Below, piece after piece: positions 24,690-36,633 of a stretch of DNA of 64,000 bases (positions are counted from its first letter, which is position 1; each line of letters opens with the position of its first letter). The DNA is from Hymenochaete sp. R1 (taxonomy: Eukaryota; Basidiomycota; Agaricomycetes; Hymenochaetales; Hymenochaetaceae), in the NCBI GenBank assembly GCA_019400425.1, contig JAFREE010000118.1, positions 1 to 64,000 on the forward strand, given 5' to 3'. Position numbers and translations under genes: made by a program. Under the pieces are notes generated by a model. It did not search any database. It was not told the DNA's origin and saw only the letters and a program-made list of their open reading frames with translations.

Positions 24690-25475
24690 GCTATCCCGCC
24701 AACTTATCCGCCCCAACTCGCTGCGACACGTCTGGGCCTAGGCAGTGCCTAACCAGGTTTCTGATCGTTCTTCCCATGTGGTTGCGGGCGGAGGGTTATC
24801 TTTTGGCTTTGTCGGTTCCGGTTTCAATTGCAGTTCGATTTTGCTTTCGTATCAATGCAATGCAATACAATGAACTAGACGGAGAGACTTAGTTCTGGCT
24901 TTTCCCCAGTCATCTCACCTTGCTTCCAACTTCCCCTGTTCATGAATCAATACAAACCCAAATCCCACTAAAACGCCATCCAATTCTCTCTTCCCCTTCC
25001 TTCCCATTGATTTCATTGAGCACGATAAGTTTCTTTTCTTGCCACTTTGTCAATCATTCTCACACCCACTCCCACTCTCACTCCCATCTCGTTTCGCATC
25101 GCCGTAATCGCATTTCAACCCACCCACTCTCCACGTTTCTTTCGTACCTACCCCCATCCATCGCTACATGCACCCCCTTTCCCGTCTCTATCTTTTCTCT
25201 CTGTCTCTCCCTTTCTTTCTCCTTTTTCTTCGTTTCCTCCCTATCTCATCAACTCAACCGACGTACGCACGACCATGCTTTCGACACGTCGTTTTCTCGT
25301 CTCGTCTTGTACCCCATACCGCCGTTGATAATAACGCCGATCCTGAAAAATGAATATGTTAAAATTTGTATAAAATGTGGAAGCGGATGAGTTCTTTCGG
25401 AGTGGGTCGAAGTTGGTCGTGATACTGGGACATGAAGAAAAGAAAAGAAAAGGGGGAGGAGGAGTTCGGCTGTGC

Positions 25476-25499
25476 TGCGTCTGCGTCTGCGTCTGCGTG
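25476..25499 (+). repeat. CTGCGT microsatellite
   Basis: Four tandem CTGCGT units in intergenic DNA. Confidence 0.8.
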
Positions 25500-26104
25500 C
25501 GACTAGTCGAAGTGGATTACATTCATTGATACATGTATTAATCTTATCGCCATCTCCCGCCCGGGCCCCCACGAAAATGTCAGCTCATTGGTCTTTTTTT
25601 TTGTGGGGGGGGAGGGCGTTAGTCGGGCCTCTGGCAGCTCTCCAGCACTAGTACTAGGGCTAGGGGATTCCCTAAGACTAAGAAGTAAAAAAAAAACCGA
25701 AGCGAAGGCGATGAAAAGCATGATCACTGGCATGCTGGATGGATGGGTTGCGTTCGTGATAATATGAATCATTGAATATAATATTATTTACTGCCAGTGA
25801 CCAGTGATATCATGATTTAGAGTGGAGTGCGGTGCTTGGCACCGACTGAGCATTGAGCGTTGAGCATTGAGTATTGAGCAACGTCTTTTTACCAGAATAC
25901 ACAGACATTGACATTGAACATCGACGTCGTAAGTAGTGATAAAATAATAATACTTAGGCAAAGAACGCATAAAAGAGGACGTTTGGAAGCTTAGCGCGTG
26001 TTCGCGTTCTCTCATGATGTAGTTGAGATACATTTTCGAGAGTCGAACACGGCGGGGTAGGGTAAGGATGAGGCTACTAGTACTACTAGTACGATACGTA
26101 GTAT

Positions 26105-26122
26105 GGCCTGGCCTGGCCTGGC
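26105..26122 (+). repeat. GGCCT microsatellite
   Basis: Three and a half tandem GGCCT units in intergenic DNA next to CTAGTAC mini-palindromes. Confidence 0.75.
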
Positions 26123-26773
26123 CCTTGCGTACCAAAAGCTTTAAAATGACACCCATGCTCACACGTACGTTAATATTGATATTGAGCGCACACCCATCAC
26201 AACCAAACAAAGAGTGAAAGGCGAAAGGGGTATGATCATTTCAAGCTATGCAATATATGTTTTCTGTTTTTGGTGAACCTTCCTCAAGTAAGGAATAATT
26301 GAAAGGGTTACGAAGGCGTGTTGAAAGGACAAAAAGGTCATTACCAGACGCCATGAGCATCAGCCTGTGGCGACGATCGCCCTTCCAACCACTCGAAAGA
26401 ACAGAAAAAAGTCACAAGACACAAAAAGAAAGGAGAATAGACACGGATCGAGGACAACGAACACAAACCGACGTAAACGAATATAGGTCAGGAGAGCAAC
26501 TCCGGGAAAGAGCGCGTATGGGAATCGACGAAATGAAAAGGGAGACAACTGGCAACTGGAAGAACGACCGACAACCGAGACAACGGGATACCGAAAAAAG
26601 CAGTAAGCTTAAGCCACCGCCGTCTCCTTTCGGGGCCGCTGACAAGATGCTGCACGACATAAGACAGATCTAGACAGAAGGAAACGCGTCGGAATACTGG
26701 TCGGCTCAGAAAAGATGATGCCCATTTCTTACCCCCTGAGCCCGATTGTCTCGATGCCCCACGACAGCAGAAT

Positions 26774-28269
26774 TTACCGTCTGGTCGAGCTCCGTCCGTA
26801 GCCAACGGTGAGATTGTCCAGTTCGGCTTCGAGGCGCTTGATATCCGCGTGCGCAGACTCGAGGTCTTTGTTGAGACGATCACGCTCGTGGATGAGCTAT
26901 GCGGTGAAAGGGGAAAAAAACAAGGTCAGGTGATGCAAACCCCGTCGAGAAATGGAAGTAAAACGTACATGCTGCTCCCATTGCCTGAAACGCGATTCCT
27001 CGCCCTTGACTTGCTCCGTGAAGCGCTTCCGAAGAGCCTCTTCTTCTTCCTTGAACTTGGGGTTATCCAGCTTCTTCATCTTCGGCTCGCCAGGCTTGCG
27101 CGTCTCCATCTGTTGCTGGCGGTAGTTCTCGTAGTGCGATTCCTCCGTTGTCGAGATCAGGTCAAGCATATGCGTCCGGATGAGGAGCGAGCGCAGCTTG
27201 CGGAAGTCGCAGTGATTCTCGTTCTCAACTAAAAGCATACGATATTAGGCCCAGTTCAAGAGTCAAGAAAAGTATAGAGACGAACCCTCAGCTACTCCCC
27301 AAAGGTACTCGCGACCCTTTACAGTGCGGCCGTCGGGCGTCTTGACGTCCTCTGTGCTACCAATGATAGAGAACGGGCAAGCTTCCGCAAGAATGCGGGC
27401 GTGTTCTGCGCTCGCTTCGTCGTCATTGTCAACGGGGGGCTGGTAGATACGGATGCCCTGGACTTGAATGACCTCACGGATCTTTTCGTTCGAACGGGAG
27501 TTAGTATCGGATGTTTTATCTTCAACAAAGCGAAACAACGTACGCGGGCCTTGAAGACAGCCAGGTCGTGCTGGGTCAAAGTATCCGCCTTTGCGATGAC
27601 AGGGATAAGGTTGACGCGAGTGCCCAAGCGCTTCATGATTTCAATATCAAGCGGCTTCAAGCTAAGGGAAAACGTGGCAAAATCAATCTAACGGCCAGAC
27701 TCGAAGAAAACATGAACCAAGAAAAACGTACGTATGACCCGTAGGACGGATGAAGTACAAGCAAGCATGGACACGCAGGTCACTCTTATCAATGCGTTGA
27801 GGCTGTTGTTCCTGACGCATGTATGTTTCGTGCTGGTCATCAACAAAGTCAATGATGGGCATCCAAGAGTCACGGTTGTTGACATAGTCGCCAAAGCCCG
27901 GGGTATCGATGACGGTAAGCTTGACCTTGAACTGCTTCTCTTCAAGCTCAGCCTTGATAATCTCTACCTCGGTGAGCTTATCGAGTTGCTTCTGGTAACG
28001 CCTGGAGTAGTTTTTCGCGGGTGACAGTTCGGTCGCGAACAGGGTGTTGATGAGGGTCGTCTTTCCTAGACCAGATTCACCGACGACCATGACGGTGAAG
28101 TGTGCACCCTTCTTGGCGACAATTTTGTGCCTCTACCAACAGATACAGATCAGTCAAAGGACGTGAAAAAAAAGGCGCGAAAAGATGTTATTGAATGTCA
28201 GTGGACACGCACCTGGTTGGGCAAGTTGGCGATACCGATGCCATCCAACGAAGGTGAAGGAGCAGCCAT
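26774..28269 (-). CDS. Septin, Cdc12-like
   Basis: About seven exons on the minus strand. Septins are filament-forming GTPases at the septum and growth sites. The start [19 protein letters not shown], before a GTGCGT intron, continues [15 protein letters not shown], which resembles the Cdc12 group more than Cdc3, Cdc10 or Cdc11. G1 is [13 protein letters not shown]3 is [11 protein letters not shown], and G4 is [11 protein letters not shown]. The septin unique region is SEDV-like: [19 protein letters not shown] then [15 protein letters not shown]. It ends in a charged coiled coil ([19 protein letters not shown], then [20 protein letters not shown] and RLEAELDNL), with a short basic tail GYGRSSTRR. 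Length and domain order are normal. The septin call is firm, and the Cdc12 assignment rests on the N-terminal signature only. Confidence 0.92.
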
Positions 28270-28748
28270 TTTTCTCTACGAGACTGCTTATAGCTTCTTC
28301 AGACGTTACACAAAGTTAAGTGAGCTGGAAGCAAAGGGCGTCGACAGGGACCAACGAGCAGGACGACGACGAGGCGAAAGCTGAGAATGGGACGCGACGA
28401 GCAAACGAGAGAGATGTGGAAGGAAGCGAGCGGCCTTCCAAATGCGGCAGCAAACGCTCACGTGAAGAAAGGCTCTCACGATCTCCCACAGTCTCGTTGG
28501 TTGTTCCGCCTGTTCTTCTGTCAATTCTCTATCTTGTTTAGACCTCCTTAAGTTTAGCGTCAGTGACTCACACGGTACCACTAGGCAGTAGAGAGATCTA
28601 CAGTAGTTTTATTGTATGATCATGAATGAGAGCGGGTTGCGCTGAGTACATAAGCACACGAATACACATAAATGGAATGGAAGTATTCGAGCGATCATAT
28701 GATAAAACTTTCCAAAGGAAAAGAGTCGTGAGCGGACGCTGAGAGTGA
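28270..28748. other. Intergenic, septin upstream region
   Basis: About 480 bases holding the septin promoter and, at the right, nothing coding: the next gene ends at 28749 in the opposite-end orientation (both minus). No supported frame. Confidence 0.4.
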
Positions 28749-29852
28749 TCAATGCTCAACAGTGAGTCGTAGTTCTTCCCAATACCTATTAATGTCATCA
28801 TCGGACGGCAAGAGCCTGATATTACCCTCAATCTCCCGTCTCTTTGACGCACTTCCTTCGACATCCAACTTTCCTTGCAAGTCTTCGCGTAACTGAGGTA
28901 CGTTCTTGAGCCAGTTCCGGACCCTCGTTCTAGTATGATTCCATGTATTGCGGTACCTCTCTGAAAGAACTCCAAGTACAGTCTTGTCGGCGTCCTTGTT
29001 ATCGGAAGATGTGGCCGCATCGGCAACAGATCGTCTTCTCTGGAGTATATCGTCGAGATGGAGTTTGTGTTGAGGCATAGGATTATAACCAGTAATTTTC
29101 TTTGTCCGGTATGGGTCTTTGAAGTAATCGTCGATTAGATCTTGCACCTCTTTGCGACACTGAGGCCGGTCCTTCTGCAACACGTCGTCTTCTGGGGGAC
29201 CTTCTCCATACAAGAATTGCCGCGACCATAGAAGCAATGCTGCCTTGAGGTCAGAGGCACCAGGCCCGTCCAGACGTTCTGAGAAGTGACCAGATACAGC
29301 AAAGGGGGGCAAAAGGATGTCCAGTGTAGAGAAATCATCCCGGCTAGCGTAATCACTGAGTGATCCATGGTTCCTTCGAAAAGAATCATTGAGCTCGTCG
29401 AACTCCTCTTTAGTGACTTTGCACCTTCGAAAATCAGTCCGGAAAAGTCTCTTGAATTGTTCAATAGATCGCATTGCCTTGAGGCGCAGATAAGTGCGGT
29501 CCTCGTCATGCAGTTCTTTGCACTCGTTGAAACGATTGTCGAGCTGGTGAGCAAGATGAAAGGCTTCAGCAAGCGTATGCCATTTGGTAGACGCCGCTTT
29601 CTTGAGATAGCCATGCGAGACAAGACGGTCTACAACATCTAAAAGCCGTTCATCGCCTGAAAAAAAGGAGGCCGGACGAGAGCCGTCTTCTTGTATGGTA
29701 GCATTACGGAAGTCTGCGAAAGTGAAATGGCGTTTCTCGCCGCTGGCACGAGACCTCGATTTGTTTGGCTGTTCAACCTCACTCTGTGGGCCTTTCCTCT
29801 TCCTACTTCCTTCCCCTTGATCACCTGAAGGGGGCGCCCGATGAGAAGACAT
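28749..29852 (-). CDS. Single-exon hypothetical protein, 367 residues
   Basis: An uninterrupted ATG-to-TGA frame, unusual here because most real genes are interrupted. The N-terminal 40 residues are a basic, nuclear-localisation-like stretch (GSRKRKGPQSE, NKSRSRASGEKR). The rest looks folded and charged: FTFADFRNATIQEDGSR, LLDVVDRLVSHGYLKKAAS, EQFKRLFRTDFRRCKVTKEE, LWSRQFLYGEGPPEDDV, GYNPMPQHKLHLDDILQRRR, ending DINRYWEELRLTVEH. I do not recognise a domain. Lack of introns could reflect a young lineage-specific or retro-copied gene. The closest upstream 300 bases hold a CTCTATATACC element (about 30,040 minus strand), a possible promoter. Confidence 0.7.
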   Translation of the reverse strand: MSSHRAPPSGDQGEGSRKRKGPQSEVEQPNKSRSRASGEKRHFTFADFRNATIQEDGSRPASFFSGDERLLDVVDRLVSHGYLKKAASTKWHTLAEAFHLAHQLDNRFNECKELHDEDRTYLRLKAMRSIEQFKRLFRTDFRRCKVTKEEFDELNDSFRRNHGSLSDYASRDDFSTLDILLPPFAVSGHFSERLDGPGASDLKAALLLWSRQFLYGEGPPEDDVLQKDRPQCRKEVQDLIDDYFKDPYRTKKITGYNPMPQHKLHLDDILQRRRSVADAATSSDNKDADKTVLGVLSERYRNTWNHTRTRVRNWLKNVPQLREDLQGKLDVEGSASKRREIEGNIRLLPSDDDINRYWEELRLTVEH

Positions 29853-31360
29853 TTAGTGAATTCGGGAACGAATAGACGTCACTACGTGTACCGGAAAGAA
29901 AGATGTTAGTACTACAGCAAACCCTACGAAAAGAAAAGGCGTTTTGGAAGAGAAGGGAGGGGGAAGGGGAGAGAACTCACAGCAAGCTAGGAAATATAAC
30001 GGTAGAAGAAAAGCCCTGAATAAGGAACGATTCATTTCACCTCTATATACCCAGTAACCGGTACTAGTTGCAGCATTTATGTTTGCACACAGTTGGGAGC
30101 ATTGATACCCTACGCCACAGCCATACCCAAATGCTTTAGGAAAGCCGCTCACCAATTGCGTCTCGTTTGCGAGAGAGAGAGGCGAAACCAAAACTGTTCA
30201 AGAATGTGGTATCGATGAAAGCCTATTTGCGTCAAGACAGTGATCAAGCCGCGCATGCTCGCGAGGGTGCAGGGGTTTTCCTCGCGATTTGCGCCTACCG
30301 ATCAATTGGATATCTCTCTCAAATACAAGTTTATGAGAACTGGGGCGGGACAGGTTTTCAGGAGCAACGGCAAAACTTACAACGGGAAGAGCAATGTGAT
30401 TACCTGCGTAGGCTAATCAGCATGGTAAGTCTGCATAGGTACGATAGCATTGAAAGTTTTCCCACGCAAAGAAAAGGGATTTTACGTCACTACTTCAAGG
30501 ATGAGAATGAGCACATGCAATTTTGCAATCAGTCTGGTCTGCGGCTGCGGTAGCCTTTCTGTGAGTGCGAGTCTGGAAGAAATGAGACTCACTAAAAGCG
30601 AGCCACGCTGAACGACACGGATCTATACACACCGAAACTATGTTGCTGGACAAAAAGTGTAAAACACACGATGAGGACCAGCCGAAGCATAATGACTGTC
30701 AATTCGAGTCCCTGTCAAACCGCTTTCGTCCAATTAACGATCGCTTTGCAGAAAGCAGATTGATCGCAAGATGCTTTGTGTACAATATGAATGGCAGTCG
30801 CCGGCCGCGGTGTCCACGCAAATCTCTTGCAGCATACTTTCTGAGATTCCAGTAGTCGTCTGAGAGGAAGCTGTGTGCTGAGTACATTGTGATAGAATAG
30901 ACATAAGTATAAAGATACATGAGTTAGGATGGACGACTCGGACTAATGGCGACTCTCATGGCGGATGCTCGAATGCAATAGGTTACGTCAGCTTTTTCCA
31001 CGCTTAAAAGGTGTGAGGGCCGGCGCGTTCGACGACAAGACATTAATATTGATCAAGTAAAACGTCAAGCTTAGTCTCCGCATATGGTTTTGGCGACCTG
31101 AAAGGGTCGATGGACACTACAGTCGTTCGAAGTGTTTGCAAAATGTTGGTTAGTATCGAATGCTCTAAATGAATGTTATTGATACAGAAATAAACAGAGA
31201 CAGACCTTCAGCCAGAATGAACACTAAGACAAGGAGGATTTGCCAGGACATAGAAAAGAGCAAGTAGAAATGATTCGAGATGTAGAAGAAATTGTCACAC
31301 ATGATGGTCGCCATTGTCCACGGATCATCACAACTGGCCCGTCATTTAACATTACCATTA
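29853..31360. other. 1.5-kb intergenic region, no gene seen
   Basis: AT-rich. The largest open frame is 128 codons on the plus strand (30167-30553), without an obvious family, splice partner or promoter. The left part serves the minus-strand gene at 29852. Confidence 0.45.
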
Positions 31361-32410
31361 CTATCCATCGATGCCTCTATTCCAAATATCAAGAAGCGCC
31401 TTTGCACCGTCCTTGGATCTGCCGATTTTCCGGGCCTCCTCTACGGCTCTATCCTCCACTTCCGTGTATGCACCACCGCGTCCAGCGCCCCCACGGACAC
31501 GATCGCTTTTGGGCGAAGGTCGTCCGGGAGTATTTGCAGTTGCGTCTGTCGAGGCTCTGTCCAATTCCTTCACCCTTTCCACTGGACGCTTACTGAGACT
31601 ACTCGAGCCTGTGCGTTGTCTAGGAGAAGCTTCAGGTCCTCCCTTATTCTTCGACCCAAAGTTTCCCCCGCCATCCTGAGATTCATCCGCAACGTACTCC
31701 GATATATGACGTTCAGAGGTGTCTGAGGCAACTGAAGACCTGCGGGACGTAGTCCTCCCAACAACATCGGCAGTTCCAACCCTCGCCTGTTGTATGAGTG
31801 AAGATGCAGGGGAAATGGGAGTCTGAGGTCGGGTGAGCTTCGTCGGCTGTGTACTAGCAGCAAGTGGGCTAGACTTCACCGGCCTCTCCGACCTGTGTGT
31901 CGAAGTCGGACTAACAGAACGAATGCTGCCTGGACGGTGAGGCTCCCCGACCTCACGCGGGGCCGAACGAGACTCGCGTCCACTTTGTTCGATGGGCGCG
32001 GGAGGTTTGGGAACACCATCTAAAGCTAGTCCTGCATCAGATTGGCGGCGAGATCGAGTGACAGGCATGACGGAGCTATTGCCATCGTCCTTAGGACGTT
32101 CCCTCGAAAACGCCCTAGCATCCTTGCGACGTGGGCTTCCGCTACCGCCTCGCCGGCCAATGCCGTTGGTAGCGAGAACGTTCTTCCTTGTCTCCTCTGG
32201 TTGTTCAGGGAAGGTATTTGCTCGGGTGAAATCGCCTTGATGGTTCTCTAGTGCGCTTTGTAGGTCCGTGCCAGCTCTGCGACGGAGCGAGCGTTCATCC
32301 TGCTGCTCACCAGGGTCTCCAGTAGGAGGGGAAGGGGAAAGAATCTCTTGAGCGGTCGCCCATCCTTCGCGTCCGCGAACCTTCCTCTGTCCAGGGTCAC
32401 GTCCCGACAT
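31361..32410 (-). CDS. Single-exon Ser/Arg/Pro-rich disordered protein
   Basis: 349 codons from ATG 32410 to TAG at 31361. Almost the whole chain is low-complexity and polar, rich in S, R, P, G and D (GRRGGSGSPRRKDARAFSRE, RTTSRRSSVASDTSE, TANTPGRPSPKSDRVRGG). Only the last 40 residues (EVEDRAVEEARKIGRSKDG, then AKALLDIWNRGIDG) look like a helix, probably the functional interaction segment. I do not recognise the family. Many S/T-P and R-x-x-S sites suggest phosphorylation, which is inference. The reading frame is open for over 1 kb without introns, and the other five frames are broken. Confidence 0.65.
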   Translation of the reverse strand: MSGRDPGQRKVRGREGWATAQEILSPSPPTGDPGEQQDERSLRRRAGTDLQSALENHQGDFTRANTFPEQPEETRKNVLATNGIGRRGGSGSPRRKDARAFSRERPKDDGNSSVMPVTRSRRQSDAGLALDGVPKPPAPIEQSGRESRSAPREVGEPHRPGSIRSVSPTSTHRSERPVKSSPLAASTQPTKLTRPQTPISPASSLIQQARVGTADVVGRTTSRRSSVASDTSERHISEYVADESQDGGGNFGSKNKGGPEASPRQRTGSSSLSKRPVERVKELDRASTDATANTPGRPSPKSDRVRGGAGRGGAYTEVEDRAVEEARKIGRSKDGAKALLDIWNRGIDG

Positions 32411-32936
32411 AGCAGTACGAGAGATGGCTGATGAATAGAGAGGAAGAGAAAACGAAAAACCGGAAGAGTTACTGTGTATCGGAGGTAGCTGGAAATGAGC
32501 GGGTAGCAGTAGCAGTTAAAAGATTTGTCCAAGGCTCGTTGGAGTTGCTTTGCAGAGAAAGGTCCGAAGGTGCATTAGATGTAGGGTTTTATGCGAAACA
32601 ATTTTGCACGCCGTCACGTTTTAGTAGTCAGAGTACTTGAATAGAAACACGAAAGTGAACACACTTTCCTTGGGTGGCAAAGTCAACTTTGAAGTACATT
32701 GCTTTGCCCAAGCATGGGGTCGTACGGTCGAAACAATGAATCACGAGGTCATAATAACCAAACACGCACTTGCTAGATATATGTGCATTTTGGGAGAGCA
32801 AAGGTAGCAGCGGCTAGTATACATACACGCAAGAGTCCTACGGCCCAGGTGGATTCATCTGGGTTCCGGTGGATACATCAACATTGACAGAATGTCGTTG
32901 CGCCTCGACAGAGCTAGGAACAGGGCGCGGAGCCGT
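32411..32936. other. Intergenic, no gene seen
   Basis: About 525 bases between two minus-strand genes. Upstream sequence of the disordered-protein gene and 3' flank of eS26. Confidence 0.4.
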
Positions 32937-33473
32937 TCACTTCGCGGCGTTCGCAGCATCTGCGGCAGCCGCTACCGCGGGGTTGACCTTTTTGCCATCC
33001 TTCCACCTTACGCGAGGAGGGGGTGCACGGTTGCGTCGGCCCTCACGAGATCGAACACGGACGACATGCGAGTGGATGGCGCACGAAACACAGTACGCAA
33101 TCTTGATATATAGCTTTGGGATAACGTATTCTTCAAGAAACATGTCCAGTTAATGTCATATTGTACATCAAAAAGATGTAGTGACTTACCCGTGTACACT
33201 GAAGCTTCTGAAATGTCACGAACTGCCGCTGACTCGACCATATTGCGCACGGTGAAACGCTTGATTGCTTTGTCTTTAGGAACACAGCGCGAGCAGTTGG
33301 AGCAGCGGACGAAGCCAACGTGGCCACGCCCTTTCTTGTTGCGACCACCGGACCTTCTCTTCGTTGGCTAGATAAACGTGCGGTCGTTAATGACAAGTTC
33401 TTGGGCATATCCTTCCCTCGGTAAACTCTCCCAAGGCACTCAAACCGGGATTTTGAGCAGTAAAACTCACCAT
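32937..33473 (-). CDS. rps26: 40S ribosomal protein eS26
   Basis: Three exons: 33471-33473 (the ATG alone), 33190-33367, 32937-33130, giving 124 residues, the normal fungal size. eS26 sits at the mRNA exit channel of the small subunit. After the initiator Met come [18 protein letters not shown], the zinc-binding CSNCARC and [37 protein letters not shown], the second Cys pair [13 protein letters not shown], and [19 protein letters not shown]. The tail is Ala-rich. The intron right after ATG (33368-33470, 103 nt) separates the start codon from the rest of the protein, a layout common in ribosomal protein genes. The gene is divergent from the ASX-domain gene, with only 277 bp between start codons. 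Confidence 0.97.
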
Positions 33474-33750
33474 TTTGCAATTCGACCTGAACTAAAGCAT
33501 AGTTAGTTCTGCGCTGGCACCTCATAAAGCAGCATCTTTGAACGCACCTTGTCTCGAGTGTGTCTAGTTTCGAGTTCACGGCGTACAGCTAGTCGGCAGT
33601 GCAGGCAGAGAAACGAATCTGCATTACATAAACTATAAAGCACTTTGCCAGTAAGGTCACGCGCGTACCTTTCTCTCGTAAGCAGTATTGACTACGCGTC
33701 GCGACCTTCTTTGAACAACCTTGACCGTTCGCGTAGCGTACAAGACCATT
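33474..33750. promoter_or_regulatory. Bidirectional promoter between eS26 and the ASX-domain gene
   Basis: 277 bp between two divergent ATGs, so both 5' UTRs and promoters must lie here. No canonical TATA box is evident. TTCGAG and CGACCTT-like elements occur, but I cannot assign factors. Confidence 0.55.
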
Positions 33751-35066
33751 ATGGCTGAGCGACCACGACGCACGACGCGCCCAAGTGAAAAGGCACGACA
33801 ATCCGAGGCTACGCTCGAGGCAAATGAAGAAATAGAAGAAATCGAGCCTGCACAGCAAAGCGCTAGTCGCTCAAAAACGAAAGGAAAGCTATATGATATC
33901 AGTCATCTACTTACGAATTCGAAAAGCCCTCTTGTCAGTATTGATATCTCAGTAAGTTTTATTTCATCGTGTTTTTTGCGGAATTTTACCGGTATGGATA
34001 CAGGATGTGATTAACTATGATACTTGGACTTTGCTTTCACCGGAAACACGGCAAAGACTGTGTCATCTGTTACCTGGGACTGCGTTCGGATACGAGAGTC
34101 AATCCGTTGACGTTGCTCACCCATCAAATCGAATTGAACTTCGGCGGAAAGTCGACAGTGCAATGGAAATCGATGTCAATTATAACCAATATCAACTCGA
34201 ACCGTCGTTCTTCAATGATCCACACTTCGAATCCGCCTCAAGAACGTTCCAGGTACGTATGAAGGTATTTTGATACTTCCTCGTTTAATTAGTGATGACA
34301 GGACCACATCTTTTCAGGGTGGATGAAACCTTCTCACCATGAGTTGGTAACAAAATATCTCGAAGGCGTGCAGAATGGTACCATACACGTGGCATGGAAA
34401 GATGAAGTTTGGGACGAGCAACATCAGGAACAAGTTGCACAGGCCGAGAATAGAGAAGCGGTTGAAAGGTAAGGGATCGACTTACAGTGTTTTATCGCTG
34501 AGCTTTTCTCATGGTATTTCTAGCTCGTTCGCAGCTTTGATACGAAGTGGACTTCTGAAAGAAGGTAATATCCTTACCTTCAGACACAAGTATAGGACTA
34601 CTGGAATCCTGGTCGAAAAAGATGTCATTGTGAGTATTGTCTGAATGTATCTGAGAGGATGTGAACTAAAAACGACGTCTAGGTCACTGAAGTTGATAAG
34701 AAGACTGGCGACCTTCGACTTCTCGCACCGGCCGGTCCTAATCGTGACCTCCCACCGTCAACTCTTCACCCCGCAGCTTCAATCGATTCTTCCACCAATG
34801 CTGAACTACCTCGAACGCTTCGTGAAATCTTCGCCTCGGACGCACTTCTATTAGCCCATAATGTGTTGGACCTCGATGGTCGCGTACCGCGGGACCAGCG
34901 GCCGCGGATAATAGTGGACAAAGCATTTACGGTTTGGAGGTATGCTCCGGAACACGATGAAAAATTCCGACAGATGTCCCCAGACGAAGTAGGCTTACTG
35001 GAAAGGGGCGGTCGCCAGAAATATGGAACGCTTTATTATTTAAGGGAGGAAGCCAAGCACGGGTAA
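33751..35066 (+). CDS. Asx-homology (DEUBAD) domain protein with RAMA-like segment
   Basis: About five exons. The N-terminus is basic/acidic and disordered (MAERPRRTTRPSEKARQSEA). The first join is phase 0: DISHLLTNSKSPLVSIDIS to DVINYDTWTLLSPETRQRL. The stretch CHLLPGTAFG, then LEPSFFNDPHFESASRTFQ-DHIFSGWMKPSH and the following helices match the Asx-homology/DEUBAD pattern. In animal ASXL proteins that domain activates the BAP1/Calypso deubiquitinase on H2A. Next, SSFAALIRSGLLKEGNILTF and GILVEKDVIVTEV resemble the RAMA fold found in chromatin and MPN proteins. The C-terminal part (VLDLDGRVPRDQRPRIIVDK) is uncharacterised. A chromatin-associated deubiquitinase adaptor is plausible but inferred from domain resemblance only. 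Confidence 0.65.
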
Positions 35067-35242
35067 TCGGCCATGACGCCTCGTCGACTTGCTTTCGACT
35101 CCTGTCTCAGTTTTCAGCTTTCGTATTGTTTTCTTGCTTCCGAGCACATCGCGCACTATCACTATCGAGAACCAGCATTTTGTATTTCTACTCTTGCATT
35201 CATTGTACAATCACTTTAAGGCTAGTGAATCTCAGAAATTTT

Positions 35243-36365
<1,123 letters not shown>

Positions 36366-36633
36366 GCTCTCGGCTAAAGCTGTACTAGTTGCTGGTCTAA
36401 GTGGTCTTGAGCAATGAAATTTAATTGAGGTGATTTTCTTGTCAGGGTGTGAGTAGTGAGTAATGGAGATGCATCAACTCCGGGTCAGAGAGCGAAAGCC
36501 AGTGCCAGTAAGAGATTACATGTAACGAGCCGAGGTCTGATCAAAATCGTGGGAAAGTTGTTCTCCGATGTCATCGATTTCGCGAACTTGAAGCTCAACT
36601 TGAACCCGGACTCAAACGCCTTCAACAGCCACT

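Larger units (their letters stand above)
24690..26773. other. 2.1-kb intergenic region rich in simple sequence
   Basis: No gene supported. From about 24,940 to 25,260 the plus strand is strongly pyrimidine-rich (CCCACT/CTC runs). It also has CTGCGT and GGCCT microsatellites and several ACTAGT/CTAGTAC mini-palindromes (about 25,650 and 26,080). Open frames follow the pyrimidine skew and look spurious. Confidence 0.5.

Noticed and set aside
24940..25260. Tandem CCCACT/CTC-rich tract as a telomere-like or CRISPR-like repeat
   Set aside because: Units vary in length and sequence and no spacers exist. Simple pyrimidine-rich promoter or UTR-type DNA.
30167..30553. 128-codon plus-strand open frame
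   Set aside because: No family resemblance, no splice partners, and its ATG lies inside the probable promoter of the minus-strand gene at 29852.
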